Below, one piece after another: positions 36,657 to 46,079 of a stretch of DNA of 64,000 nucleotides. The stretch is from NCBI RefSeq assembly GCF_947500795.1, contig NZ_CANMTE010000002.1:62001-126000 (forward strand), given 5' to 3'. The translations under genes and the position numbers were made by a program. The notes beneath the pieces were generated by a model that made no database searches, was not told the DNA's origin, and saw nothing but the letters and a program-made list of their open reading frames with translations. The DNA is from an uncultured Gelidibacter sp. (lineage in GTDB: Bacteria > Bacteroidota > Bacteroidia > Flavobacteriales > Flavobacteriaceae). How positions within the stretch are numbered: the first letter of the stretch is position 1; every line of letters starts with the position of its first letter.

Positions 36657-37986
36657 GCTTGTTATAAAGTGTTTTTCTAGAAAAATTGAGAAGTTTTGCA
36701 GCCTTTGTTTTGTTGTTGTTTGCTTCTTGAAGAGCTTTAACAATCAGTTCTTTTTCGTTGTCTTTTGTAGAAAAAGAGCGTGTAGTCGCTTCTTTTTGTG
36801 GCGATGATAATTCTTGTGGCAAAACTTCCTTTTGAATGACCTCACCGTTGGTCAATAAGGTAGCGCGTTTGATCACGTTGGAAAGTTCACGCAAATTGCC
36901 AGGCCAAGAATAATTTTGGAATATTTTTAGGACTTCAGGTGAAAACCCGATGATGGATTTGTTCAATTGCTGATTGGCATTCTCTAAAAAGAAATCGGCG
37001 TAAATTATTAAATCATCACGGCGTTCCTGTAAACTCGGTACTTTAATAGAGAACTCATTTAATCGGTGGTACAGATCTTCTCTAAAATCGCCTTGCTCAA
37101 CAGCTTGCAATAAATCTTCATTTGTAGCCGTCAATAAACGAATATCAACTTCAATTTCCTCATTACTCCCAATTGGTTTTATGCGACGTTCTTGAAGGGC
37201 GCGCAACAACTGAATTTGGTTTTCATAAGTAAGGTTTCCAACCTCATCTAAAAACAAGGTACCGTGATTGGCAGCTTCAAAATGGCCTTTTTTATCATTA
37301 ATAGCACCTGTAAACGATCCTTTTTTATGGCCGAAAAATTCGCTGGCTGCAATCTCTTTAGGGATAGCGCCACAATCGACCGCTATAAAAGGCCGCAGTT
37401 TTCTTGAACTGCTCAAATGAATAGCTTTTGCCACAACCTCTTTTCCTGTTCCACTTTCGCCAGAAATTAAAACAGACATGTCCGTTGGCGCCACAAGATT
37501 GATATGGTCATATAACACTCTGGATGCGGCACTAATACCGGTAACCAAATTAGATGTAGATTTTGAAGTTTCTGAAGTTTCAGAAGTAATTGGAGTTGTT
37601 GAAGTACTTTGTTTTGTCTCAGCACTCGGTTTTAGGAGCGCATTTTTGACCACCTGTAAAACTTCTTCAGGATTAAAAGGTTTTGAAATATAATCAAAAG
37701 CGCCTTCTTTCATGGCCTTAACGGCAGTAGAAACCTCAGCATAACCCGTCATTAATACTACAGGAATGGACGCGTCTTTATTCTTAATATGATTTAAAAG
37801 TGAAATTCCATCGCCATCAGGAAGCCTAAGATCTGCAAACACCAAATCGAAGGTCGATTCCTTTACTTTTAATTTAGCATCTTCTAGCGTATAAGATGAT
37901 ACAACGGAATGGTGGTGACGTTCCAAAAAACGTTTCAACATTTCAGAAAAGCTAACATCGTCTTCAACCAAAAGAATGGTACTCAT
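36634..37986 (-). CDS. Sigma54-dependent response regulator, NtrC family
   Basis: 450 residues: receiver with Asp52 ('VFADLRLPDGDG'), AAA+ domain with 'GESGTGKE' (Walker A) and 'GTLFLDEVGNL' (Walker B), and a Fis-type DNA-binding helix-turn-helix at the end ('NNNKTKAAKLLNFSRKTLYNKLKEY'). The sigma54-contact loop reads GSFTGA rather than GAFTGA, a recognised natural variant. A Ser/Thr-rich linker lies near residues 120-145. It likely activates sigma54 promoters, possibly the one before the PepSY-like gene upstream. Confidence 0.93.
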   Translation of the reverse strand: MSTILLVEDDVSFSEMLKRFLERHHHSVVSSYTLEDAKLKVKESTFDLVFADLRLPDGDGISLLNHIKNKDASIPVVLMTGYAEVSTAVKAMKEGAFDYISKPFNPEEVLQVVKNALLKPSAETKQSTSTTPITSETSETSKSTSNLVTGISAASRVLYDHINLVAPTDMSVLISGESGTGKEVVAKAIHLSSSRKLRPFIAVDCGAIPKEIAASEFFGHKKGSFTGAINDKKGHFEAANHGTLFLDEVGNLTYENQIQLLRALQERRIKPIGSNEEIEVDIRLLTATNEDLLQAVEQGDFREDLYHRLNEFSIKVPSLQERRDDLIIYADFFLENANQQLNKSIIGFSPEVLKIFQNYSWPGNLRELSNVIKRATLLTNGEVIQKEVLPQELSSPQKEATTRSFSTKDNEKELIVKALQEANNNKTKAAKLLNFSRKTLYNKLKEYNLE

Positions 37987-38044
37987 GGATTCCTCATTTG
38001 TACAAAAATATCAAGTTAATTTCAGTAAACCCTTTAAAAAAAAC

Positions 38045-38078
38045 ATAAAAAAAGGACGTTTAAAAAAAACGTCCTTTT
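38045..38078 (-). terminator. Terminator of PepSY-like gene
   Basis: A 12-bp stem (arms 38050-38061 and 38067-38078) followed on the minus strand by a long T-rich tract. It separates the PepSY-like gene from the NtrC-type gene. Confidence 0.85.
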
Positions 38079-38097
38079 CCTGCTTTAAAGAGAAACC

Positions 38098-38400
38098 TTA
38101 TTCTTTCTCAATCCAGTTTCCATCTTTATCAGCATATACAGTTGTTGCCGCACCTTCTACAGTAAGTTCCAACTTATATTCTAGCTTTTCATTAACATAA
38201 GCTTTATCTAAAGTTGCAGTTTCAAAATCAACGGCCAACGCATCTTTCACTGCTTGTGGAAGCTCTTCAGCCTTGATTAATTTATATTCCTCCTGAGTTG
38301 TCATTACAACCTCATCTGTTTGGCTTAAAGCCATTGCAGGTGCTGCAAATGTTGACAATCCTCCTAATACTATCGCTGCTGTTAAAAATACTTTTTTCAT
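38098..38400 (-). CDS. Small PepSY-like exported protein
   Basis: 100 residues with a signal peptide ending 'APAMALS' and a PepSY-like body: 'KAEELPQAVKDALAVDFETATLDKAYVNEKLEYKLEL ... YADKDGNWIEKE'. Such Bacteroidota proteins are periplasmic, and their role is unknown. It lies upstream of the NtrC-type gene on the same strand but is separated from it by a terminator. A sigma54-like element is present at 38458-38472. Confidence 0.72.
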   Translation of the reverse strand: MKKVFLTAAIVLGGLSTFAAPAMALSQTDEVVMTTQEEYKLIKAEELPQAVKDALAVDFETATLDKAYVNEKLEYKLELTVEGAATTVYADKDGNWIEKE

Positions 38401-38457
38401 AATTTCAATTTTTTAAATTTTAATGTTATTTGTTATTGTGTTGTTGTTAGTTAATAA

Positions 38458-38472
38458 GAAATAAACATGCCA
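38458..38472 (-). promoter_or_regulatory. Possible sigma54 promoter
   Basis: On the minus strand, TGGCATGTTTATTTC keeps the -24 GG and approaches the consensus TGGCAC-N5-TTGC at normal spacing, with mismatches at one -24 base and at the -12 G. It lies about 58 bp before the PepSY-like start. The rest of the 38401-38726 gap shows no gene that I can support. Confidence 0.35.
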
Positions 38473-38726
38473 ACCAACACAAAATCAGCTTCACAACATA
38501 CAAATACCTGATTTTTAGGTATTTATCATATTTAAGATATATTGAGCAGCATTCAGAAGTGTATAATAATCCCGCATTTGTGAATTTTTCCGTGTAAATA
38601 TTACACAAACCCACTTTCCGGATGATTTTGTCTATCACCAACTTATGAAATTGGCGTCATTGAATCCTTTAAATTCCATTTTCTTCAGAAAAAAACTTCG
38701 TATTTTTGCAGTAAAATCAAACAACA

Positions 38727-39689
38727 ATGGCGCAAAAGATTCTAATTATCGGTGCATGTGGTCAAATTGGATCAGAGCTAACATATAAATTACGCAGCAT
38801 CCATGGGGATGACAATGTAATTGCTTCTGACATTAACTATAATAATTTAGAGGTTGTCAATTCAGGTATATTTGAAATTGTTGACGCCCAAGATTACGGC
38901 TCAATCTTACTTTGCGTAGAAAAGCATAACATCGACACCATTTATTTGATGGCTGCGATGTTGAGTGCCACTGGAGAAAAATATCCTATGAAAGCTTGGG
39001 ATTTGAACATGAATTCTCTTTTTCATGTGTTGAACTTAGCCAAAGCAAAATTTATAAGTAAAGTATTCTGGCCATCGAGCATTGCTGTTTTTGGTCCGAC
39101 AACTCCAAAAGAAAATACGCCTCAGCACACCATCATGGAACCAAGTACTGTTTATGGTATTACCAAACAGGTAGGGGAACGTTGGTGCGAATATTATCAT
39201 GACAAGTATGGTGTAGATGTGCGCAGTATACGCTACCCAGGGATTATCAGTTGGAAAACAATGCCAGGCGGTGGAACTACAGATTATGCGGTAGAAATTT
39301 ATCATAAAGCGATTACAGACGGTCAGTATGAAAGTTTCCTTTCGGAAAATACTGAATTACCGATGATGTTTATGGATGATGCTATTGATGCAACGATTCA
39401 GATTATGGACGCTCCTGCAAACCAACTATCAATTCGTTCGTCTTACAATTTAGCTGCTATTAGCTTTACACCTAAGGATATTGCTGATGAAATCCAAAAT
39501 CACATTAAGGATTTTATCATTACTTACAATCCAGATTTCAGACAGCAGATTGCCGATTCTTGGCCAAAATCTATTGATGATAGCGTAGCACAAAAAGATT
39601 GGAACTGGAGTCCAAAATTTGACCTAAAAAAGATGACTGAGGAAATGATTACTCAATTAGGCAAAAAATACGCTGAAGCTAAAAAATAA
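38727..39689 (+). CDS. NAD-dependent epimerase/dehydratase, L-threonine dehydrogenase-like
   Basis: 320 residues, extended SDR. It has the Rossmann loop 'IIGACGQIGSEL', and the active-site Tyr and Lys in 'STVYGITKQVGERW'. 'RYPGIISWKTMPGGGTTDYAVEI' is a hallmark of the GalE-type L-threonine 3-dehydrogenases, which oxidise threonine to 2-amino-3-oxobutyrate. No kbl partner is adjacent. A TATTTTTG promoter-like site is at 38701-38708. Confidence 0.8.
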   Translation: MAQKILIIGACGQIGSELTYKLRSIHGDDNVIASDINYNNLEVVNSGIFEIVDAQDYGSILLCVEKHNIDTIYLMAAMLSATGEKYPMKAWDLNMNSLFHVLNLAKAKFISKVFWPSSIAVFGPTTPKENTPQHTIMEPSTVYGITKQVGERWCEYYHDKYGVDVRSIRYPGIISWKTMPGGGTTDYAVEIYHKAITDGQYESFLSENTELPMMFMDDAIDATIQIMDAPANQLSIRSSYNLAAISFTPKDIADEIQNHIKDFIITYNPDFRQQIADSWPKSIDDSVAQKDWNWSPKFDLKKMTEEMITQLGKKYAEAKK

Positions 39690-39711
39690 CCAATATCATA
39701 TATACTTATAC

Positions 39712-39746
39712 AAGCACTTTAAGACTACTTAAAGTGCTTTTTTTTT
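39712..39746 (+). terminator. Rho-independent terminator
   Basis: A perfect 12-bp stem (39712-39723 and 39728-39739), loop ACTA, then a T run. The remainder of the gap to 40034 is AT-rich, and I see no gene in it. Confidence 0.92.
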
Positions 39747-40033
39747 GATTTTACATAAGAGCATCCTTACTGTCCATAACCATTTTCCCTCCTCTGCTCG
39801 ACATTCATTTTCTGAAATTCTGACGCAGACTCCACATCGAAAAGATTCTTTTTTACCTCATTTTATGACATGTATTTATATTATTTGAAATTGATTTGCC
39901 CAATTTATTCCTAATACCACTCCTATTATTACAACATTTTAAATTACGTTAATCCTATCCTAAACCCATGTTTTTTAACATCTTAAGAACCATTTTTTTC
40001 GTAACTTAGGTCAAACCATAAAACCAGGAAATC

Positions 40034-40510
40034 ATGAGAACCTCATTAGAAGCAGCCAGGGAACAAATCCATATCGATACGGTTAATGTTCTACAAAGTA
40101 TTATTGAAAAAAATTACGATGCCGAAAAAGGCTATAAGAAAGCAATGAAGGATGCCAAAACACCTGAATTGAAGAATTTTTTAAAACGACAAGCAGTTCA
40201 ACGCAGTCATTTTGCTACAGCCATTGACAAAGAATTGCATCTGTTAGACGAAACGCCAAGAGACAAGGGCAGTATTGCCGGAACACTACATCGTGCTTGG
40301 ATTGACATCAGAACGTCGGTCACAGGAAAAGATGATGAAGCCGTTCTTAGCGAAGTTTTACGTGGTGAAACCGCAAGCGTCAAGGAATATGAAGAATTGA
40401 TGAAACATAATACCTTGGTGCCTCATGCCTCTAATGTCTTAAAATCGCAATTAAAAGAATTGCAAGGAACATTGGAACGTGTAAAATCTCTAAAAGATAT
40501 TCAAGGCTAA
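40034..40510 (+). CDS. Four-helix-bundle PA2169/DUF2383-like protein
   Basis: 158 residues, all helical, with ferritin-like spacing of Glu and His: 'NVLQSIIEKNYDAEKGYKKAMKDAKTPELKNFL', 'RSHFATAIDKELHLLDE', 'DDEAVLSEVLRGETASVKEYEELM'. This matches PA2169-type DUF2383 proteins, which appear in stress-induced gene sets. Metal binding is plausible but not shown. It heads the regulatory region at 40-49.5 kb. Confidence 0.78.
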   Translation: MRTSLEAAREQIHIDTVNVLQSIIEKNYDAEKGYKKAMKDAKTPELKNFLKRQAVQRSHFATAIDKELHLLDETPRDKGSIAGTLHRAWIDIRTSVTGKDDEAVLSEVLRGETASVKEYEELMKHNTLVPHASNVLKSQLKELQGTLERVKSLKDIQG

Positions 40511-40539
40511 GTCACCATGAGCACAATTTTTACTTAATG

Positions 40540-40569
40540 AAACCCCGCATGATGTGTGTGGGTTTTTTT
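40540..40569 (+). terminator. Weak terminator
   Basis: AAACCC (40540-40545) pairs with GGGTTT (40560-40565), followed by T residues, about 30 bp after the DUF2383-like stop. Confidence 0.5.
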
Positions 40570-40575
40570 ATGCAT

Positions 40576-40637
40576 CCCTTTTAGAGTTTGATGTCAGTAC
40601 GCCGAGGAAATTTTCTGAAACTCTAATATGAAAAGGG
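40576..40637. other. Long bulged inverted repeat in gene-free gap
   Basis: CCCTTTTAGAGTTT (40576-40589) pairs with AAACTCT and AAAAGGG (40618-40624 and 40631-40637). A 6-base bulge AATATG and a 28-base loop give 14 pairs in all. The rest of 40511-40874 is AT-rich leader of the response regulator, with no other feature I can support. Confidence 0.45.
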
Positions 40638-40874
40638 CCATAACTCTTCGCCTAAACCTAAAAGCCATTTACAATACGGAGGAATTAAAATAGGATTAAA
40701 AGTGCTATTAAGACAATCTATAACCTAAAGAGTTAAGAATTTTGATTTCACTATTCACGGAAATAATGTATTTTTAACAACTTGCTGATTTTTTTTGCTT
40801 CCAAATCAACAAGCATTTAAGAAGCCTTAATTCAGTAAAAAATTAGATAAATATCCCAGTCGCACGCATACAAA

Positions 40875-41321
40875 ATGAAACACACTAAACTACACTTACT
40901 GCTTGCTGATGATGATTTGGACGATTGCGATTTTTTTAAGGAAGCAATGGAAGAATTACCTTATGAGTGCAACCTCTCCATTGTTCATAATGGCGTAGAA
41001 CTCATGAATTTGTTAGAATCTGAAAATTCTGAACTTCCTAATTTAATTTTCTTAGACCTTAACATGCCTCGTAAATCGGGAATGGAATGTATCCGGGAAA
41101 TTAAATCTTCAGGTACATTATCCCATATTCCCATCATTGTATATTCCACTTCGCTTGATCCGTCTGTAGTAAATGAACTGTACGAAATAGGTGCACTTCA
41201 TTACATTCAAAAACCAGCCGAATTTGCGTGCATTAAAAAAGTCATTGAAAAAGTGCTGAAAATCTTTAAAACCGATTTATCACCAACGTCTTCAAGAGAA
41301 CATTTTATTATTCAACCATAG
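40875..41321 (+). CDS. Single-domain response regulator (Rcp1-like), copy 1
   Basis: 148 residues, only a receiver domain: acidic 'LLLADDDLDDCDFF' at the start, phospho-Asp61 in 'IFLDLNMPRKSG', Ser/Thr switch in 'IIVYSTS', and Lys in 'YIQKPAE'. There is no output domain, as in Rcp1 and other phytochrome-linked regulators. It lies 7 bp upstream of the PAS kinase gene. It is the same length as the second copy at 45633, with its Asp at the same position. Confidence 0.93.
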   Translation: MKHTKLHLLLADDDLDDCDFFKEAMEELPYECNLSIVHNGVELMNLLESENSELPNLIFLDLNMPRKSGMECIREIKSSGTLSHIPIIVYSTSLDPSVVNELYEIGALHYIQKPAEFACIKKVIEKVLKIFKTDLSPTSSREHFIIQP

Positions 41322-41328
41322 GTAGTGC

Positions 41329-44300
41329 ATGGGTATTAGCAAAACAACACATAATTTTTTAGATGGTGGCGGCGAAATGGGGAAACTCATTAGAGCTAAA
41401 GATTGGAGTAAAACCCCTTTGGGAACACCTGAAAATTGGCCTCAAAGCTTACGTACCATGGTGAGTGTGATGCTCGATAATCCTTTTGGGATGTATATAG
41501 CTTGGGGTAAGGAATATACTCAAATATATAATGATGGCTACCGTCCAATTTTAGGTGCAACCAAACATCCTGAAGCTTTAGGCATTAGCACCAGAGAAAC
41601 ATTTTCTGAAGTATGGCACATTATCAGCTCGATGTTTGACAGTGTTATGAAGGGTGAGGCCATCGGTTACCCAGATTTAATGCTGCCTTTAAATAGGAAT
41701 GGCTATGTGGAAAAATGTTATTTTGATTTTGCTTATAGCCCCATAAGAATGGATTCGGGCGAAGTTGGCGGTGTTTTAGTAACAGTCATTGAAACCACCA
41801 ATAAAAAATTAGCTGAAATTGAGTTAAGAGAGAGTAAAAATGAAATGGAGTTTGTAATTGAGAATACCCAATTAGGCACCTTTGATTACAACCCTATAAA
41901 CAACAAGTTTACTTGCAATAACCGCTTAAAAGAATGGTTTGGATTGCCTATAAACGACGTAATAGAATTATCCCACGCCATAAATGCAGTTGTAGAAGAC
42001 GACAAACAACGTGTCATTGAAGCCATTGAAAATGTCTTAAAACCAGATTCAGAAGGGAGCTATAACATAGAATACACGATTGAAAATCCGATTTCTAAAA
42101 AGCAAATTATTGTCCACGCCAAAGGGCGAGCTTGGTTTAATGAATTTAAACAAGCCTACCGCTTAACTGGAACCCTGGAAGATGTTACCGAACGTGTATT
42201 ATCCAGAAAAAAGATAGAAGAAAGTGAGCGCAATTTAAGGCTCATGATACTTCAAGCGCCTGTAGCCATAGCTATCATAAGAGGTGACGATTACAAAGTG
42301 GAGATTGCCAACAAACTAGCACTCAATCTTTGGGGAAGAACCGAACAACAGGTATTGGACACGCCTTTATTTGAGGCTATGCCGGAACTTGAATCACAAG
42401 GCATAAGAGACTTTCTGGACGATGTTAGCAAAACCGGAAAACGTTTTGAAACTTCTGAAATGCCCGTCACATTTTCGGTGAACGATGAGTTGAGCACGAT
42501 TTTTATTAATTTCTCTTTTGAAGCATTATTTGATGTTGATGGCTCTATTAACGGAATCATGGCGATTGGTATTGATGTGACACCTCAAGTTGAAGCACGT
42601 AAAAAAATAGAAGATAGTGAGCAGCATATGCGCGCTTTGGTGGATAGTGCTCCATTTCCAATTGGGGTGTATGTAGGTGAAGAATTGCGCATCTCATTGG
42701 CTAATCAATCTATCATGGATACCTGGGGAAAAGGTAATGACGTAGTAGGCCAATTATATCCGGACATTTTACCAGAATTAGAAAATCAAGATGTCTATAG
42801 TCAAATTAGAAAAGTGCTACATACCGGAACGGCATTTCATGCAAAAAACCAAAAGATATATCTTGTCAAAAACGGTCAATTAGGTGCTTATTATTTTAAT
42901 TACAGTTTTACCCCATTATTTGATAGCGCAGGAAATGTATCTGCTGTAATGAACACCGCCGCCGATGTGACCGAACTTCATGAGGCTAAGCAAAAGGTTG
43001 AAGAAAGCGAAAAGAAGTTCCGAGATTCTGTAATGCAGGCTCCATTAGGCATTGTGATTTTTAGAGGATCAGACCATGTCATTGAAATGGCAAATGATCA
43101 TTATTTGCAGTTAATAAATCAAACAAGAACGCAATTTGTAGGCAAGCCTCTTTTTGAATCCTTACCGGAGGTTAAAGATAAAATGCTTCCTATAATTTGT
43201 GATGTTTATGAAACTGGCAATGCCTTTTATGGCTATGAATTCCCAATCAAAATAAACCGCCATAACACCATTGAAACCAGTTATTACAATTTTGTTTACC
43301 ATCCTTTAAAGGAAAACGATATTATAACAGGTATTATGGTCGTTGCCACTGAAGTTACGGCTACCGTAAAAGCAAAACAGCTTATAGAGGAGAATGAAGA
43401 GAAATTAGAGCTTATTATTGAAGCGAGTGATTTGGGTATATTTGATGTCAATTTAAAAACAGACGACGTTGTTGTTTCCGATCGATGTTACGAAATTTTA
43501 GGCTTTCCAGATAAACATCATCTCACGCGAAATGATCTCATTTCCAATCATTACCCAAATGACCTAAGATTAAGGGCAAAGGCATTTGAAGAAGCCTATA
43601 AAACTGGAACGCTTCGTTATCAATCTAGAGTCATCTACAATGACAACTCTCTACATTGGATAGACGTCAAAGGAAAGGTGTATTATGACGATCAGAATCA
43701 ACCAGAACGGATACTTGGTACGGTAAGAGATGTTACTGAAGAACGCACGTTTCATCAACAATTATTAGAGTGGGAAGAGAAATTCAGACTCTTGGCTGAT
43801 TCCATGCCGCAACATGTTTGGACATCAGATCCACAAGGTAATATGAATTACTTCAATCAGTCTATCCTTGAATTTACCGGACTTACATTAGATGAAATTA
43901 ATGATGAAGGTTGGATTCAGATTGTACATCCTGATGAACGCGAAGAAAACATTAGACTGTGGACTGAAGCTATCCATTCAGGAAATGACTTTTTAATAGA
44001 ACACCGTTTCCGGATGCATACTGGCGAGTACCGTTGGCAGTTAAGTCGCGCCATTCCTCAAAAAGACGAAGACGGCACTATAAAAATGTGGGTAGGCAGC
44101 AGTACGGATATCCAAGACCATAAGATGTTTACTTCGGAGTTAGAGAATATGGTACAGTTGCGTACGGCTGAGTTGCAGCAAAAAAATATTGATCTTGAAA
44201 ACATGAATAAGGAATTGCAATCCTTCGTCTATATTTCCAGTCATGATTTACAGGAACCGCTAAGAAAAATTCAAACATTTTCATCCCGTATTGTAGAAAC

Positions 44301-44913
44301 CGAATACGAACACTTATCCGACACTGCCAAGAGACACTTTACAAGAATGCAGCAGTCGGCGTATAGAATGCAAAAATTAATACAGGATTTAATTGCTTAC
44401 TCGCGTACCAATGTGCAAGAAACAAAATTCGAAAATATCAACTTACAGGAGGTTGTTAATGATATAAAAGAAACATTGAGCGAAGAACTGGAACAAAATG
44501 ATGTCACCATAAACTTAAACAATATGTGTGATGTTAGGATTATTCCTGTGCAGTTTAAGCAAGTGATACACAACCTCACAAGCAACTCCATAAAATTTGC
44601 CAAAACAGACGTTCCGATAATTATAGAGATCACTTGCGATATAGTAGATGGAAAGTCGGCCGGAATCGCGGCATTATCTAAAAACAAACACTATTGCCAT
44701 ATAAAATTTTCGGACAATGGCATTGGATTTGAGTCTCAATACAGTGACAAAATATTTGAAGTTTTTCAGCGTCTACATAGTAAAGATGACTATACAGGAA
44801 CCGGCATCGGACTTGCTATTGTAAAAAGGATTATTGAAAATCATGAAGGAATAATTTTAGCCAACGCACGTTTAAATGAAGGTGCGGAATTTGATATTTA
44901 CATTCCGACATAA
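41329..44913 (+). CDS. Large multi-PAS sensor histidine kinase
   Basis: 1194 residues, cytoplasmic (no transmembrane helix). About seven PAS units follow each other. The first ('WSKTPLGTPENWPQSL') runs to residue 160, and the others start near 166, 294, 424, 555, 683 and 810, each introduced by a '(K)IEESE'-like linker. The kinase core has His972 in 'SSHDLQEPLRKIQTF', N-box 'VIHNLTSNSIKFA', 'DNGIGF' and 'GTGIGLAI'. It should pass phosphate to the single-domain regulator just upstream. The signal is unknown. The kinase core is very similar to that of the gene at 46076. Confidence 0.93.
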   Translation: MGISKTTHNFLDGGGEMGKLIRAKDWSKTPLGTPENWPQSLRTMVSVMLDNPFGMYIAWGKEYTQIYNDGYRPILGATKHPEALGISTRETFSEVWHIISSMFDSVMKGEAIGYPDLMLPLNRNGYVEKCYFDFAYSPIRMDSGEVGGVLVTVIETTNKKLAEIELRESKNEMEFVIENTQLGTFDYNPINNKFTCNNRLKEWFGLPINDVIELSHAINAVVEDDKQRVIEAIENVLKPDSEGSYNIEYTIENPISKKQIIVHAKGRAWFNEFKQAYRLTGTLEDVTERVLSRKKIEESERNLRLMILQAPVAIAIIRGDDYKVEIANKLALNLWGRTEQQVLDTPLFEAMPELESQGIRDFLDDVSKTGKRFETSEMPVTFSVNDELSTIFINFSFEALFDVDGSINGIMAIGIDVTPQVEARKKIEDSEQHMRALVDSAPFPIGVYVGEELRISLANQSIMDTWGKGNDVVGQLYPDILPELENQDVYSQIRKVLHTGTAFHAKNQKIYLVKNGQLGAYYFNYSFTPLFDSAGNVSAVMNTAADVTELHEAKQKVEESEKKFRDSVMQAPLGIVIFRGSDHVIEMANDHYLQLINQTRTQFVGKPLFESLPEVKDKMLPIICDVYETGNAFYGYEFPIKINRHNTIETSYYNFVYHPLKENDIITGIMVVATEVTATVKAKQLIEENEEKLELIIEASDLGIFDVNLKTDDVVVSDRCYEILGFPDKHHLTRNDLISNHYPNDLRLRAKAFEEAYKTGTLRYQSRVIYNDNSLHWIDVKGKVYYDDQNQPERILGTVRDVTEERTFHQQLLEWEEKFRLLADSMPQHVWTSDPQGNMNYFNQSILEFTGLTLDEINDEGWIQIVHPDEREENIRLWTEAIHSGNDFLIEHRFRMHTGEYRWQLSRAIPQKDEDGTIKMWVGSSTDIQDHKMFTSELENMVQLRTAELQQKNIDLENMNKELQSFVYISSHDLQEPLRKIQTFSSRIVETEYEHLSDTAKRHFTRMQQSAYRMQKLIQDLIAYSRTNVQETKFENINLQEVVNDIKETLSEELEQNDVTINLNNMCDVRIIPVQFKQVIHNLTSNSIKFAKTDVPIIIEITCDIVDGKSAGIAALSKNKHYCHIKFSDNGIGFESQYSDKIFEVFQRLHSKDDYTGTGIGLAIVKRIIENHEGIILANARLNEGAEFDIYIPT

Positions 44914-45058
44914 TTCATTTTATTAAAAATCAAAACGGTTCAGCACCAAATTGAAAGTAAAAAATTGATTAAAATTGAGCGGTATACTACGCTTATGGCG
45001 ATTAAAATCGAATAAATAATTAAAATTATAATTACATTAGTCAACCATTAAATCCCTT

Positions 45059-45622
45059 ATGAAAGTCTTTATTAAATTCGATTTTGCCCAATTTTGTTCC
45101 AAAGTTCTCGATGAAAAGCTTTGCGAACTCGGCATCAAGTATAGGATGTTAAATTTTGGTGAGCTTGAGTTTTTGGAACCGGTTTCTGCTGATCAAATGA
45201 AGGCTTTTGAGACCGTTCTCAATGATTATGGCATTGAGAAAATAGAAAATCAAAAGGTTATTTTGGTTCAGAAAATAAAAGATACCATTGTGGATATGGT
45301 ATTTAATGCAAATGAGTCCATCGCGGTAAAAAGTTCCGTTTATCTTGCCGACAAATTGGGGCATAGCTATGGATATCTATCAAATTTATTCTCTGAAGTG
45401 ACCTACACGTCAATAGAAAATTTTATCATTTTACAACGTATCGAATACGCTAAATCTCTCATTACCAACACTGATTTATCATTAACAGAGATTGCGTTTC
45501 GATTGCAATATTCAAGTGTCGCGCATTTAAGCACACAATTTAAAAACACAACAGGTATTACTCCTACTACCTTTCAGCGTATTATCGCAAAAAGAAGAGC
45601 GCTAAAAAATAATAAAGATTAA
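45059..45622 (+). CDS. AraC-type regulator with HMA-like N-terminal domain
   Basis: 187 residues. The C-terminal about 100 residues are an AraC helix-turn-helix pair ('LADKLGHSYGYLSNLFSE', 'SLTEIAFRLQYSSVAHLSTQFKNTTGITPTTFQR'). The N-terminal about 75 residues ('MKVFIKFDFAQFC...LGIKYRMLNFGELEFLEP') have the beta-alpha-beta pattern of a heavy-metal-associated-like fold, a form I know from other Bacteroidota AraC proteins near kinases. The metal-binding CxxC is not complete here (a single Cys13). It lies 145 bp after the first kinase and 10 bp before the second response regulator. Confidence 0.85.
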   Translation: MKVFIKFDFAQFCSKVLDEKLCELGIKYRMLNFGELEFLEPVSADQMKAFETVLNDYGIEKIENQKVILVQKIKDTIVDMVFNANESIAVKSSVYLADKLGHSYGYLSNLFSEVTYTSIENFIILQRIEYAKSLITNTDLSLTEIAFRLQYSSVAHLSTQFKNTTGITPTTFQRIIAKRRALKNNKD

Positions 45623-45632
45623 AAAGTAAAAA

Positions 45633-46079
45633 ATGCAAGAAGATTTCACATATGTGGTTTTGGCAGATGATGATGAAGACGACCGCCTGTTCTTTGTAGA
45701 GGCATTTGATGAGCTTAAAATACAAACCAAAGTAGACGTTTATAAAGATGGCTTAGAGCTTATGGATGCGCTAAATCACCCCGACGCTGTATTGCCGAAC
45801 ATCCTTTTTTTAGACTTAAATATGCCTAAAAAGTCGGGTATTGAATGTTTAATAGAAATAAAAAGCAACAAAAAGTTTAAAGACATTGCCATTGCCATAT
45901 ATTCTACCTCTGCATCGGAGGAAGATATTGAAGACACCTTTGTTCAGGGCGCGAATATTTATATCAAAAAACCGAGTGATTTTAATGATCTTAAAAAGAT
46001 TCTATCAGATGTGGTCACCATTAACTGGCAATACCATACCAACGCATTAGATAAAGACAATTTTTTATTACGTTTATGA
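45633..46079 (+). CDS. Single-domain response regulator (Rcp1-like), copy 2
   Basis: 148 residues, receiver only: 'VVLADDDEDDRLFF', Asp61 in 'LFLDLNMPKKSG', 'IYSTS' and 'YIKKPSD'. Its stop overlaps the next kinase start by 4 bp (ATGA), so the two are translationally coupled and surely partners. Confidence 0.93.
   Translation: MQEDFTYVVLADDDEDDRLFFVEAFDELKIQTKVDVYKDGLELMDALNHPDAVLPNILFLDLNMPKKSGIECLIEIKSNKKFKDIAIAIYSTSASEEDIEDTFVQGANIYIKKPSDFNDLKKILSDVVTINWQYHTNALDKDNFLLRL

Noticed and set aside
38447-38641. 64-codon minus-strand frame in the gap upstream of the PepSY-like gene
   Set aside because: Composition is not coding-like (Tyr/Cys/Ile-rich with no domain), and the sigma54-like site and leader occupy this region.
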